24,049 nt of DNA. It comes from a virus. Where the stretch lies: positions 1 through 24,049 of IMG/VR virus record IMGVR_UViG_3300007820_000021; one strand, given 5' to 3'. The notes below the pieces were generated by a model that worked only from the letters and a program-made list of their open reading frames with translations, searched no databases and was not told where the DNA came from. Shown here piece by piece: positions 1 through 8,547 of this stretch (within the stretch, counting starts at the first letter, position 1; every line of letters begins with the position of its first letter). A program made the position numbers and the translations under genes.

Positions 1-2
1 TA

Positions 3-2702
3 TTACTACAAGGTTTCCAACGTGATCCACTTCCTTGGCTCTCAGGAAATATTGATTTCGTCTTTGGTGGTCGCATCCAGTTCGATTCAGATTTAAGAGT
101 ATTGACAAATGGATTAGTTATTACAGGCGCATTCGAAACAAGCGAAGGAATAGAGATCATAGATCCTGAAGGAAATGTTCTTTTCTCACTTCCGCAAATT
201 ATAGCCTATGACTCCAAGATACCCGAACGAGCAATGACAACTGGTAAGTATCGTGTAAATAGCAATTCGGGTGGTGTGCTCGCTTTTGATATCGTAGTAG
301 GTAATGCTTGGATATCTTCGATTGATCGTGTATATCCGATTGTGATCGATCCAACGGTTATTGTGGCAAGCGCATATGATACGAGTGGTAATAGCGGAAA
401 AAAGATTGTAGGCACTCTTACAAACGGCTGGCTCGTAACGGATGCTTTAAACAGTACAACAGTTCAATTATATAAATCTGCTGACTTAGGAGCAACGTGG
501 GCGGCTTTATGTAATATTACAGGTATGCAAGCAGGAGCAGCGATAACGTTCACGGGTAACGTTATAACGGTAATTTGCAACTCAACAACCGTTGTCTACT
601 CGGTAAAGTTTGATGCTTCAACTGTGACAAATATCGATTTAAACTCGACAAAAGTAACAATTGATACCCAAACATCTCTATCTAACAATATGTCGATTGC
701 TACCGCTTCAGGTGGCAACTTAACAGCCGCATGGTGTTCCAAAAACGCCACATATCCAAACTCATTCAACATCCGTTACAGCAATTCTACGGATGGTGGA
801 GTAACGTGGGCAACGCCAACGCAGATTACAAATAGAAATGTAGCATCACAAGATTTTACTAATCCTTGTATAGCTGTAAAATCAGATAATAACCCTGTTA
901 TATTTTATCAGTATCTTGATACATCCTCAAACACAATATTAGCCAATACATTCAGCACTTCAACTTGGACTCAGCATACAGTTTATAATGTAAATGTTGC
1001 GGCTTACACCCAATCCAATTCATGCACCACAGTAAAGCAATACGGCTCTAATATTGGTCGTATATGGGTGCTCTGGCAGGGACTTGATGCAACAGATTCA
1101 GCAAAGTATAACATACGAGCGAGTTGGTCTGACGATAGCGGAGCAACTTGGAATACTGCATTTAAACTCACAACAGGTAATATAGTTGATCGTCAAAAGC
1201 CCACAATTGCAGAAAATACAAACGGCGATATCTATGTATTTTATCAGGACAGTACGGCGATAAGTTATCAACTATGTGCAAATGGAACAACGACATTCGC
1301 TGCGGCAGTCGCATTTGCTACAACCGGAACCAATCCATCGGTAATGGAGCGTGCAGCCAGCTCGATAATTGGTGTTGTTTATATGGATGCATCCCAAGTG
1401 AAATTCGATAAGTTATTATTTAACGTTGCGCCAAACGCGCCTACACTCACCGTAGAACCAAACTTTGATGCAACAGTAGCCCAAACCCTCAACTGGACGT
1501 TTAGTGACCCTGATGCAGGAAATACACAATCAGCCTATCAACTTATTATCATCAAGGTATCGGACGGCACAACTTCTTTAGACACGGGGAAAGTAATCTC
1601 TGCAACAGCGAGTTATGCACTAGGAGCATCCGCTCTAACCAACGCCTTACAGTATCAGTGGAAGGTCAGGACATGGGATAACTCGGACGCGGTAGGACCA
1701 TATAGCTCCCTTTCAAGCTTCTATTGCTCCGCCAAGCCAACGACAACAATAACTATTCCGGTAACAGACGGAACGACCGTAACCACATCAAGCCTAACCC
1801 CAAACTGGACTTATAGTGATCTAGAGTCAGAGGCTTCTACGGCTTATCAAGTCAAGCTTACAACTAGCGCAGATGTTGTTCTGTATGATAGCGGTAAAGT
1901 AACAGCAACGAGCGTGACAGCTCTTACCATTCCTTATACTCTAGCAAACAGCACATCCTATAAGGTCAAGGTAACAACTTGGGACGGCAAAGGAATTGCC
2001 AGTACAGAAGCAGTTAGAACACTTGTAACGAGCTTTACCGTACCTGCTACGCCAACAATAACGGCAACGGCTCAGGCAAGTTACATCGCGATTGCAATTA
2101 CGAATCCAGCACCTGCAGGAGCCCAACCGACAATATCTTATCAAGATGTTTACAGAAGGGTTACAGGCACAACAAGCTATATTCGAATCGTTACAGGGAT
2201 TGCGAACAACGGAAGTTATAACGACTATGCGACGGCAAGTGGAGTCTCTTACGATTATTACGTACAAGCCAATGGAACTAATGCGACAAGTGCTAATAGC
2301 GCTGTAGTGGCTCGTAGCCTTGTTTTAAAGTGTGTGTACCTTTACGATGTCACCAATCCTTCAGGTACGATCTATCGATTTAAGCTGGACGGTAAGGGTA
2401 GAAGTGCGAGTTATACTCCCGAGCTAACCTTGATGCAATTTGCAGGACGCACACGCCCAGTAGCGGAGTATGGAGCAAGTGGGGAAGGTAAGATATCAGT
2501 TCAGCTGGAAATGATGCGTACAAGCGGTGATATGGAGGCTTTACGTGCATTGATGTTGAGGAATGCTACTTTATGCTACAGGGACAATCGCGGGCGTAAG
2601 CTATTTGGCAACATAACATCTTTACCTGAAACAGATACACCACAGGCGGGGTATTCAACAACACTTGATATGATCGAGTCGGCTTATACGGAGGCGTTAT
2701 AA
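3..2702 (+). CDS. Tail spike / receptor-binding protein with Asp-box propeller and FN3-like repeats (5' partial)
   Basis: Probably a tail-tip adhesin that binds host surface glycans. The reading frame is open from base 3, so the real start lies upstream of the window; the TTG at 102 is only the first possible start codon inside it. Near bases 327-356 is a YPIVIDPT-type motif also common in WapA/Rhs-like surface proteins. Three sialidase Asp-boxes (S-x-D-x-G-x-T-W) follow at 477-500, 786-809 and 1128-1151, which suggests a beta-propeller. From about 1430 to 2320 come two or three FN3-like beta-sandwich units, each with Trp and Tyr at regular places. The last ~125 residues form a separate domain seen next to tail-hub genes in siphophages of Bacillales. 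The next gene starts directly after the stop codon. Glycan binding is inferred; enzymatic sialidase activity is not supported because only the Asp-boxes are evident. Confidence 0.75.
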   Translation, partial: LLQGFQRDPLPWLSGNIDFVFGGRIQFDSDLRVLTNGLVITGAFETSEGIEIIDPEGNVLFSLPQIIAYDSKIPERAMTTGKYRVNSNSGGVLAFDIVVGNAWISSIDRVYPIVIDPTVIVASAYDTSGNSGKKIVGTLTNGWLVTDALNSTTVQLYKSADLGATWAALCNITGMQAGAAITFTGNVITVICNSTTVVYSVKFDASTVTNIDLNSTKVTIDTQTSLSNNMSIATASGGNLTAAWCSKNATYPNSFNIRYSNSTDGGVTWATPTQITNRNVASQDFTNPCIAVKSDNNPVIFYQYLDTSSNTILANTFSTSTWTQHTVYNVNVAAYTQSNSCTTVKQYGSNIGRIWVLWQGLDATDSAKYNIRASWSDDSGATWNTAFKLTTGNIVDRQKPTIAENTNGDIYVFYQDSTAISYQLCANGTTTFAAAVAFATTGTNPSVMERAASSIIGVVYMDASQVKFDKLLFNVAPNAPTLTVEPNFDATVAQTLNWTFSDPDAGNTQSAYQLIIIKVSDGTTSLDTGKVISATASYALGASALTNALQYQWKVRTWDNSDAVGPYSSLSSFYCSAKPTTTITIPVTDGTTVTTSSLTPNWTYSDLESEASTAYQVKLTTSADVVLYDSGKVTATSVTALTIPYTLANSTSYKVKVTTWDGKGIASTEAVRTLVTSFTVPATPTITATAQASYIAIAITNPAPAGAQPTISYQDVYRRVTGTTSYIRIVTGIANNGSYNDYATASGVSYDYYVQANGTNATSANSAVVARSLVLKCVYLYDVTNPSGTIYRFKLDGKGRSASYTPELTLMQFAGRTRPVAEYGASGEGKISVQLEMMRTSGDMEALRALMLRNATLCYRDNRGRKLFGNITSLPETDTPQAGYSTTLDMIESAYTEAL

Positions 2703-4448
2703 ATGCAACCATTAGCTAGGAGTGGATACACAAATTCAGAGGTAGATGCAGCCCTCCATGCAGCGAATCGGACGGTTGATTTTAGATATGATCTTTTGGA
2801 CAGCTCAAACGCCTATAAGTCACCTTTAACAACCGTGATAGGGGCTAGTGTGGCAAACAACAACCTTGCTCAGATCAAACGGACAGCTCGCTTCACGATT
2901 CGGGATGATGGAGCAATCAACTATTTGAGTGATCGAATAAAGCCCTATGCTAGATTAAAGATGCCTGACGTTACAAGGGTGACAGACAATTATAATTTGT
3001 CGTTTGACGGTGTGGATGATTATATTTCCCTAAATTCAGCAAGTACAACAGGATCATTTACGGTTGAATGCTGGATAAAAAACAACCAAATAACTAAGGA
3101 TACGATGTTTTTAAGTAATGGTGGACCGTCATATTTTAGAGTAACCTTAAACAAATTGTTTGTTAGCATCTCCGCTGGTGGACAAAAAACCCTGTCGGGA
3201 TTGACACCCTTACTACAAGATATTTTTTACCATGTTGCTTTTACCTATGATGGTACAACCTTAAAGATTTACCTGAACGGCGTTTTAGATAATTCGAGTA
3301 TAATCGGCATCGCCATGACACCCTTTAACCTTACCCGAATTGGGCGATGGGTAGACGTCGATCAACGCTCACTTAACGGCTTGATTGACGATATCCGCCT
3401 TTGGAACGTAGCCCGCACCCAGTCGCAAATCGCCGCCTCGATGAACAGCCAATTGGTCGGCAACGAAATAGGTCTGGTCGGCTACTGGAAGTTTGATGAA
3501 GGCATAGGGTTAACCGCATTTGACTCAACAGCTAATGGCAACAATGGCACTCTTACAAATGGTCCTGCTTGGGTTAAGGAGGGTTTGAATAAAACAGTCG
3601 TTCCATCAAGCTACGTCGAGTTCCCTTTGGGGGTGTTTCTCCTATCAACACCTCCTAGAAAAGCAGAACCTTCGGGTAAGATTAGGCGAGAGGTAGAGGC
3701 TTACGATCAACTGCAAGTTTTAATGGATGATGTGGTCGATGTTCGGTATTCCATCGCAGCAGGGGTAAATTACATTGTTGCCGTTAAGGCTTTGCTGGAT
3801 AGTGCAGGGATCACTTCACAGAACTTAACCGCCACAACTAGCACCTTACCGGCTGCGAGGGATTGGGATCCGGGAACAACTAAGTTACAGATCATAAACG
3901 ATTTATTGGGGGCGATAAACTATCGCTCTCTTTTCTTTGATGAAAACGGAATTGCAACTGCTATCCCTTATCAATCTCCAGCAGCTAGAGCGAGCGAGTA
4001 CACCTATATCGATGACAGCTTAAGCGTGATCTTTCCCGAGGTTGAACAGGCTCTAGATTTGTTTGGTATACCGAATAAGTGGACGCTAGTTTTAAGTGAG
4101 CCTGACAGATCGGTTCTAACCAGCTCTTACACAAATTCAAATCCGAGCAGCTTGACGAGCACCGTTAGTAGAGGGAGAACGATATCGAGGTATCTTCCAA
4201 ATCAAGAAGCTGCAGATCAAACAACTTTGGATGCGTTAGCAGTCCGAATAGCGTTTGAGCAATCCCAAGTTTTCGAGACAGTCACATTCGAAACGGCGAT
4301 TTGTCCGTACCACGGCGACAGCGATGTCTATACCCTAGTATTTTCGGCATTAGGAATAAACGCAAAATATAGTGAAGTTTCTTGGGAGTTCGAACTAAAA
4401 GCTGGCGCAAAAATGAAGCACACGATTCGCAAAATAGTTTATGTTTAG
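2703..4448 (+). CDS. Tail hub / baseplate protein with an inserted LamG domain
   Basis: Structural protein of the tail tip, 581 residues. Residues 1-90 and about 304-581 read as one continuous siphophage hub-type protein: the first part ends in KPYARLKMPD and the second resumes at YVEFPLGVFLLSTPPRK, which would normally be nearly adjacent. Between them, about residues 95-295 (nt ~2985-3590), lies a complete LamG/concanavalin-A-like domain: it opens with LSFDGVDDYI, carries FYHVAFTYDGTTLKIYLNG and LIDDIRLWNVART in the middle and GYWKFDEG near the end. Such domains bind sugars, so this copy may add a second adhesion surface. The start ATG is at the base after the upstream stop. The hub role is inferred from family resemblance and gene order. 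Confidence 0.75.
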   Translation: MQPLARSGYTNSEVDAALHAANRTVDFRYDLLDSSNAYKSPLTTVIGASVANNNLAQIKRTARFTIRDDGAINYLSDRIKPYARLKMPDVTRVTDNYNLSFDGVDDYISLNSASTTGSFTVECWIKNNQITKDTMFLSNGGPSYFRVTLNKLFVSISAGGQKTLSGLTPLLQDIFYHVAFTYDGTTLKIYLNGVLDNSSIIGIAMTPFNLTRIGRWVDVDQRSLNGLIDDIRLWNVARTQSQIAASMNSQLVGNEIGLVGYWKFDEGIGLTAFDSTANGNNGTLTNGPAWVKEGLNKTVVPSSYVEFPLGVFLLSTPPRKAEPSGKIRREVEAYDQLQVLMDDVVDVRYSIAAGVNYIVAVKALLDSAGITSQNLTATTSTLPAARDWDPGTTKLQIINDLLGAINYRSLFFDENGIATAIPYQSPAARASEYTYIDDSLSVIFPEVEQALDLFGIPNKWTLVLSEPDRSVLTSSYTNSNPSSLTSTVSRGRTISRYLPNQEAADQTTLDALAVRIAFEQSQVFETVTFETAICPYHGDSDVYTLVFSALGINAKYSEVSWEFELKAGAKMKHTIRKIVYV

Positions 4449-4462
4449 AGAGGGTGTCGCGT

Positions 4463-5032
4463 ATGAATCCCGAACAATTTTTAGAAATCATTAGCCCGAA
4501 CAAAGAAGATCCCTCACCTTTTCGATTGGGCAACATTTCAAGCGCCTATACATCGGGTAGACCAAAGGTTTTATTCGATGGCGAGACGATTGATAGTACA
4601 AGAACATATCCATGCTTAAGCAGTTATATTCCGTCAGCCAATGATAGAGTAGTTTTAGCTTATATTGGTCATGTCTTTACGGTGATAGGGAAGATCGACA
4701 GCGGTTCATCGCCGTGGATTGCACCTACGTTGTCCAGCAGTTGGGTGAACTTTGGAGGTTCAGAATCGACAGCGGGGTATTATAGGAGTTCATCAGGTTT
4801 AGTTATAGTAAGAGGCTCATTAAAGAACGGCACGAACGGCGTTATCTTCACGCTTCCCGCTTGGTATAGACCTGCGCTGAACGTCAACCTGTCAGTTGGA
4901 ATATCGACAGATGCGTCTAACTTTACACAAGCGTTTATTCAAATCAGGCCAAATGGAGATGTTGTAAAAATATCGGGAACGGGTTCTGCTTTGCTAACTC
5001 TTGATAATGTGTCGTTCCTCGCCGAACAATAG
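4463..5032 (+). CDS. Small tail/baseplate protein
   Basis: A 189-residue protein of the tail module. The frame is open further upstream, but that would overlap the hub gene by 67 bases; the ATG at 4463 is preceded by AGAGAGGGTG and is the better start. The same 13 bases (TTTAGAGAGGGTG) precede the next gene at 5074-5086. The C-terminal half, rich in Trp, Tyr, Gly and Ser (SSWVNFGG, GYYRSSSGLVIVRGSLKNG, LPAWYRPALNVNL), resembles the beta-sandwich domain often found at the C-terminus of phage baseplate and fibre proteins. It is the last gene before a terminator, so it probably closes the structural operon. Function beyond structural is not known. Confidence 0.65.
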   Translation: MNPEQFLEIISPNKEDPSPFRLGNISSAYTSGRPKVLFDGETIDSTRTYPCLSSYIPSANDRVVLAYIGHVFTVIGKIDSGSSPWIAPTLSSSWVNFGGSESTAGYYRSSSGLVIVRGSLKNGTNGVIFTLPAWYRPALNVNLSVGISTDASNFTQAFIQIRPNGDVVKISGTGSALLTLDNVSFLAEQ

Positions 5033-5039
5033 TCTAGCA

Positions 5040-5066
5040 AGCCCCATTCCTAGCGGGGCTATTTTT
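5040..5066 (+). terminator. Rho-independent terminator after the tail genes
   Basis: AGCCCC (5040-5045) pairs with GGGGCT (5055-5060) around a nine-base loop, followed by ATTTTT. It lies 8 bases after the stop of the baseplate gene and separates the tail operon from the lysis cassette. Confidence 0.8.
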
Positions 5067-5093
5067 ATGCCAATTTAGAGAGGGTGAAACGCA

Positions 5094-5327
5094 ATGCCTG
5101 AAGCAGATGCGCAGGAGATACTACAACGACTCACTAGAGTCGAAACAAAGCTCGACATGATGATTAATGCCCGAGATATTGCGCAGGAGGCATTGCAGTC
5201 CACAAAGGTAGCCCACCATCGTTTAGACAAAATTGATAAAACGTTGTTTTGGTTATTTACCACATTCGGTGCAGCTTTTATCATCGCTCTTGTAGCTTTC
5301 GTTATCAAAGGAGGTGCGGCTAAATGA
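5094..5327 (+). CDS. XhlA-like lysis accessory protein
   Basis: A 77-residue protein with the layout of the hemolysin XhlA family: an N-terminal amphipathic, coiled-coil-like stretch (about residues 5-45) and one C-terminal transmembrane helix (about 50-71, FWLFTTFGAAFIIALVAFVI) ending in a short Lys-containing tail. In PBSX-type cassettes XhlA works with a holin to lyse the host. Its stop overlaps the start of the next gene by four bases (ATGA), so the two are probably translationally coupled. First gene of the lysis cassette, following the terminator. Confidence 0.75.
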   Translation: MPEADAQEILQRLTRVETKLDMMINARDIAQEALQSTKVAHHRLDKIDKTLFWLFTTFGAAFIIALVAFVIKGGAAK

Positions 5328-5554
5328 CAAACGAAATGATATTCGCAACGATGGCAGTTATAACAGCTTATGTGGCTTACTTCAAAAAATTTAATGTAGT
5401 AGACACAAGATATTTACCTGTGGTCGCCGTTGGAATGGCGGCTATTTTTGTGCTCGTTCCTAATTGGCTATATAACATTCTATTTTTGATTTCTATGATC
5501 GGTTTAGGTTCTACAGGTTTTTACCACATGAATAAAGGGGATAAAAAGCCATGA
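5324..5554 (+). CDS. Holin
   Basis: A 76-residue membrane protein with three hydrophobic segments (about residues 5-20, 30-47 and 50-68) and a charged C-terminus (NKGDKKP), matching a small phage holin. It lies between the XhlA-like gene and two peptidoglycan/peptide hydrolase genes, with ATGA overlaps on both sides, the usual lysis-cassette arrangement. It would form the membrane lesion that releases or activates the lysins. The call rests on size, hydrophobicity and position, not on a diagnostic motif. Confidence 0.7.
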   Translation: MTNEMIFATMAVITAYVAYFKKFNVVDTRYLPVVAVGMAAIFVLVPNWLYNILFLISMIGLGSTGFYHMNKGDKKP

Positions 5555-6489
5555 CAAAACGAATATATAATCATGTTGCCGATGTTGCGGACGAAAGAGA
5601 TTTAGTATTTCAAATGTCAACAAAGAAGCTTCCTCCATCTACCGACCTTAGACCAAAGATGCCGCCTGTTTACGATCAAGGGCAATTAGGCAGTTGCACA
5701 GCAAACGGAATAGTTGCGCTTCGCGAATACTATATGATCGCAAGCGGGCAGCCTGTAACGCATCTGAGCCGCCTATACCTTTACTATAAAGAGCGCGAGC
5801 TAGAAGGAACTATTGATCAAGATGCTGGCGCTATGATTCGTGATGGCATGAAGACACTCAGTAAAACAGGTTGTGCGCTAGAAGTGGATTTTCCTTATGA
5901 CATCAGCACTTTTACACATAAACCTTCGGACAAAGCTGAAACGGACGCTGCGGGCTTTAAAATAGCATCCTATCATCGCATACTCACACTGAAAAGCCTT
6001 AAATCTGCTATCGCTAGTGGTCAACCCGTAGTTTTCGGATTTATGGTGTATGATTCGTTTGAGAGTCAATCCGTTGCTGATACGGGCATCGTTCCTATGA
6101 TGCCGTTACAGGGTGATAGCTTATTGGGTGGTCACTGTGTCGTAGCAGTAGGCTATGATGATGCAACGCAGCTTGTAAAGGTTCGTAACTCATGGGGAGC
6201 TAGTTGGGGCGATCATGGGTATTGCTACATGCCATATGAGCTATTTGATACGTTTGTTGTAACTGATATGTGGGTGGGTAAATATAACGCCCCTAAGACA
6301 CTCACAGACGTGTCATTTCAGTCAGCGATTGACCATTATGTTTCAGTAGGAACTTTCAATAGTCCAGAATATTGGCTTGAAGCTCCGGCTAGATTTGCAA
6401 AAGGACAAATCACTAAACAGGATGCCGATAACTTTATGCTTGCGATTCAGAAGGCTGCTGCGCGAGACATGACTTTAGGGGATCTATAA
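5551..6489 (+). CDS. Papain-like C1 family cysteine peptidase in the lysis cassette
   Basis: A 312-residue protein with a complete C1 peptidase core. The oxyanion Gln43 and nucleophile Cys49 are in YDQGQLGSCTANG, the catalytic His195 is in GGHCVVAVGYDD, and Asn213 is in VRNSWGASWGDHGY. There is no signal peptide, so access to the outside would need the holin. The last ~60 residues (from DVSFQSAIDHY) form a small helical C-terminal domain. It overlaps the holin gene by four bases and the glucosaminidase gene by one. Possible roles are cleavage of wall cross-bridge peptides, of surface proteins, or of a phage protein. The peptidase call is firm; the substrate is unknown. Confidence 0.85.
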   Translation: MTKRIYNHVADVADERDLVFQMSTKKLPPSTDLRPKMPPVYDQGQLGSCTANGIVALREYYMIASGQPVTHLSRLYLYYKERELEGTIDQDAGAMIRDGMKTLSKTGCALEVDFPYDISTFTHKPSDKAETDAAGFKIASYHRILTLKSLKSAIASGQPVVFGFMVYDSFESQSVADTGIVPMMPLQGDSLLGGHCVVAVGYDDATQLVKVRNSWGASWGDHGYCYMPYELFDTFVVTDMWVGKYNAPKTLTDVSFQSAIDHYVSVGTFNSPEYWLEAPARFAKGQITKQDADNFMLAIQKAAARDMTLGDL

Positions 6490-7160
6490 TGGATACTAAA
6501 ACGTTCATAGCCGAAATTGCACCAATGGCCGTATCTGACATGATGCAATCTAAAGTTTTGGCAAGTATAACAATAGCCCAAGCGATTGAAGAAAGCGCAA
6601 GCGGAAACCATGCGCCGGAGAATAACTTTTTTGGGATAAAAAGCGAAGATGGAACCGGGCAACTTCTTTGGACCCAAGAATATCTAAATGGAAAATGGGT
6701 TCAGGTTCAAGCGTGGTTTAAAACCTATCCCGATTTATCGGGGTGTATCGCGGATCATAGCGAATTTCTAACTGTAAATGGTCGATATGCTCGTTATGGT
6801 TTTTTTACAGCTTGCAGTACGTTGGATTACAAAGCGGCAGCTCAGGCGCTACAGAACGCTGGATATGCTACTAATCCAAGCTATGCAAGTAACTTAATAA
6901 ATATCATTGAATCTAACCAGCTCTATAAATACGATCAGGAAGCGGTGAACAATTTGCAAGCTATAACCGATTTACAAAAGGCTGTAAAGGATTTGCAGGA
7001 CCTAACAAGGGGATTAATTAAAACGACTGCCCCTGACTGGTTTGAAGCTGAATTCGGTAAGGGTGCATTAAAAGATATTGTCAACGACCCTACGGGTGAT
7101 TATAATTTCTGGCGGAATACAGCGTGTATGATTCGGTACTTTGAAAATAAAAGAACGTAG
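6489..7160 (+). CDS. Phage endolysin, GH73-type N-acetylglucosaminidase
   Basis: A 223-residue lysin. The first ~150 residues fit the FlgJ/GH73 glucosaminidase domain: SITIAQAIEES with likely catalytic Glu34, NNFFGIK, a WFKTYPDLSGCIADHSEFL segment, and the closing YATNPSYASNLINIIE. It would cut the glycan backbone of peptidoglycan. Residues 165-223 are a coiled-coil-like linker and a short C-terminal segment that may bind the wall. The ATG shares its first base with the last base of the upstream TAA, and a terminator follows at 7169, so this is the final gene of the lysis operon. Confidence 0.85.
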   Translation: MDTKTFIAEIAPMAVSDMMQSKVLASITIAQAIEESASGNHAPENNFFGIKSEDGTGQLLWTQEYLNGKWVQVQAWFKTYPDLSGCIADHSEFLTVNGRYARYGFFTACSTLDYKAAAQALQNAGYATNPSYASNLINIIESNQLYKYDQEAVNNLQAITDLQKAVKDLQDLTRGLIKTTAPDWFEAEFGKGALKDIVNDPTGDYNFWRNTACMIRYFENKRT

Positions 7161-7168
7161 ATTATGAC

Positions 7169-7198
7169 TCCCGACGCTAATACAGATCGGGATTTTTT
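7169..7198 (+). terminator. Terminator after the lysis operon
   Basis: TCCCGA (7169-7174) pairs with TCGGGA (7187-7192) around a 12-base loop and is followed by six T residues. The loop is longer than usual, so efficiency may be modest. Confidence 0.65.
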
Positions 7199-7218
7199 AT
7201 TTAAAGGAGATGATTATA

Positions 7219-7764
7219 TTGAAGAACGCCTATGAGGTTCGTGGTGATGTAACGGCGATATTTTTGAAAAGCGCAAAATACGGGGACATGGAAACATTAA
7301 TAGATACGAATGATTTGGAGAAAGCGAAAGGTTTTATCAACAAATGGTATGCGTATTATTCTCCGAACACAAAAAGTTATTATGTCCGCGGGAATTATTC
7401 GAAAAATATTGGTAAACAGGAAAAAATAATTTTCTCTAGGTTCTTGATGGATGCTTTAACTCCGTTGCAAGTTGACCATATTAATCGCGATACACTGGAC
7501 AATAGACGATCTTGTAATTTAAGAGAGGTCACTAGTGCACAAAACAAACAAAACTTAGGAATAACCGCTAGAAATAAAAGCGGAATTCTTGGCGTTTCTT
7601 GGTACAGAAATTATAAAAAGTGGGTAGCGCAGATTAACATAAATGGCACAAAAACTTATATTGGTTACTATGAAAATATACTTGATGCTGAAAAGGCGAT
7701 CAAAAAGGCTAGGGTTAAATATCACCCATTTAGCCAAGACGCACTTTCTAATTTAGCGCAATAA
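7219..7764 (+). CDS. HNH homing endonuclease with AP2-like DNA-binding domain (copy 1)
   Basis: A 181-residue free-standing HNH endonuclease, probably a selfish homing gene. The HNH core is at residues 85-101 (VDHINRDTLDNRR...NLR). The C-terminus has an AP2-type three-strand domain (NKSGILGVSW, KKWVAQI, YIGYYE, then ILDAEKAI). An in-frame ATG at 7210 abuts the Shine-Dalgarno sequence AAAGGAG and cannot be used efficiently; the TTG at 7219 is nine bases away. The related protein at 22603 starts at the matching residue (MKNEYEIRGDVTAIF against MKNAYEVRGDVTAIF), which supports the TTG start. It lies alone between two terminators. Confidence 0.85.
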   Translation: MKNAYEVRGDVTAIFLKSAKYGDMETLIDTNDLEKAKGFINKWYAYYSPNTKSYYVRGNYSKNIGKQEKIIFSRFLMDALTPLQVDHINRDTLDNRRSCNLREVTSAQNKQNLGITARNKSGILGVSWYRNYKKWVAQININGTKTYIGYYENILDAEKAIKKARVKYHPFSQDALSNLAQ

Positions 7765-7785
7765 AACAAAAAAAAGTAACAACCC

Positions 7786-7818
7786 AAGCTCTTGCCTAAT
7801 CAGCAGGAGCTTTTTTTA
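7786..7818 (+). terminator. Terminator after HNH gene
   Basis: AAGCTCTTGC (7786-7795) pairs with GCAGGAGCTT (7803-7812), ten pairs with one G-T, around a seven-base loop, followed by a T run. It is nearly the same as the terminator after the next gene (8477-8510). Confidence 0.85.
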
Positions 7819-7822
7819 TTTC

Positions 7823-7852
7823 TGGACAAAATATACTTTTAACGAATATACT
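7823..7852 (+). promoter_or_regulatory. Sigma-A-like promoter of the PLD lipoprotein gene
   Basis: TGGACA (7823-7828), an 18-base spacer, then TATACT (7847-7852). The start codon is at 7878 behind AAGGAGGG. AATATACTTTT occurs twice, at 7830-7840 and 7845-7855, so the exact -10 is uncertain. The position after a terminator and before a lone gene supports an independent promoter. Confidence 0.5.
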
Positions 7853-7877
7853 TTTTAAAGAATTTAAGGAGGGCTAA

Positions 7878-8471
7878 ATGAATAAAATTGGATTTGTTTT
7901 ATGTATTGCTGCATCATTGTTTGTTGGGAGTTGTGCTTCTTCGATCGCAGGCATGCCTATTAGCGCGAAGGTATCAACAAAGACTGCAAATACGGAATCA
8001 CCTGTAAGCAATCAAAATTTATCCTACGCCTTCACACAAGCCAATGATCATCCAGAGAAAGTATTGGTTGGAGTAATTGGAGAGGCTAAAACAAGCTTAG
8101 ATATTGCTATCTATAGCTTAACGCATCCCGATATCATTCAAGCTATCTCAGATGCAAAGAAGCGCGGTGTCGTCGTGAGGATCATATCAGATAAGACGGA
8201 AGCCAAGAATAAAACTCAGGCAGAAGCACTTAATAATCTAAAATCTGCAGGTATTCCTATCAAAATAAATACTCACTCTGGATTGATGCATTTAAAAGTT
8301 ACAATAGTTGATAAGAAATTATTTACTTCCGGATCCTTTAACTATTCAAAGGCAGCTGCTACAACTAACGACGAGGTTCTTATCGTGGATCGAGATCCAA
8401 TAGCTGCAACAAAGTGGGACCAGGAGTTTGTTGCGATGTGGAACGATACTAAAAAGTTTGCAAATTACTGA
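7878..8471 (+). CDS. Secreted phospholipase-D-fold protein (Nuc-like), probable lipoprotein
   Basis: A 197-residue exported protein of the PLD/Nuc superfamily. It has one HKD motif, His138-x-Lys140-x4-Asp145, in MHLKVTIVD followed by FTSGSFNYS. Single-HKD members act as dimers, and many are nucleases. The N-terminus (residues 1-19, MNKIGFVLCIAASLFVGSC) is a signal peptide with a lipobox-like VGSC ending at Cys19, so the enzyme is probably anchored outside the membrane. A surface nuclease expressed from a prophage could degrade incoming DNA, or it might act on phospholipids. It has its own promoter-like sequence, a strong AAGGAGGG ribosome site and its own terminator, typical of a lysogenic-conversion gene. 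Confidence 0.85.
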   Translation: MNKIGFVLCIAASLFVGSCASSIAGMPISAKVSTKTANTESPVSNQNLSYAFTQANDHPEKVLVGVIGEAKTSLDIAIYSLTHPDIIQAISDAKKRGVVVRIISDKTEAKNKTQAEALNNLKSAGIPIKINTHSGLMHLKVTIVDKKLFTSGSFNYSKAAATTNDEVLIVDRDPIAATKWDQEFVAMWNDTKKFANY

Positions 8472-8476
8472 ACAAC

Positions 8477-8510
8477 AGCTCTTACGCTATCTCAGGTGGG
8501 AGCTTTTTTT
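8477..8510 (+). terminator. Terminator after PLD lipoprotein gene
   Basis: AGCTCTTAC (8477-8485) pairs with GTGGGAGCT (8496-8504) with G-T pairs, then seven T residues. It closely resembles the terminator at 7786-7818. Confidence 0.85.
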
Positions 8511-8514
8511 ATGC

Positions 8515-8541
8515 CCAAAATAAAAGAGCCCCGGAGGGCTC
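8515..8541 (-). terminator. Terminator for the minus-strand DUF3862-like gene
   Basis: Read on the minus strand, GAGCCC (8541-8536) pairs with GGGCTC (8531-8526) over a four-base loop, followed by TTTTATTTT. It ends the convergent gene whose stop codon is at 8548. Confidence 0.8.
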
Positions 8542-8547
8542 GATACT

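Noticed and set aside
477-1151. Active sialidase call for the spike protein
   Set aside because: Three Asp-boxes support a propeller fold, but I could not identify the arginine triad and other catalytic residues, so enzymatic activity is not claimed.
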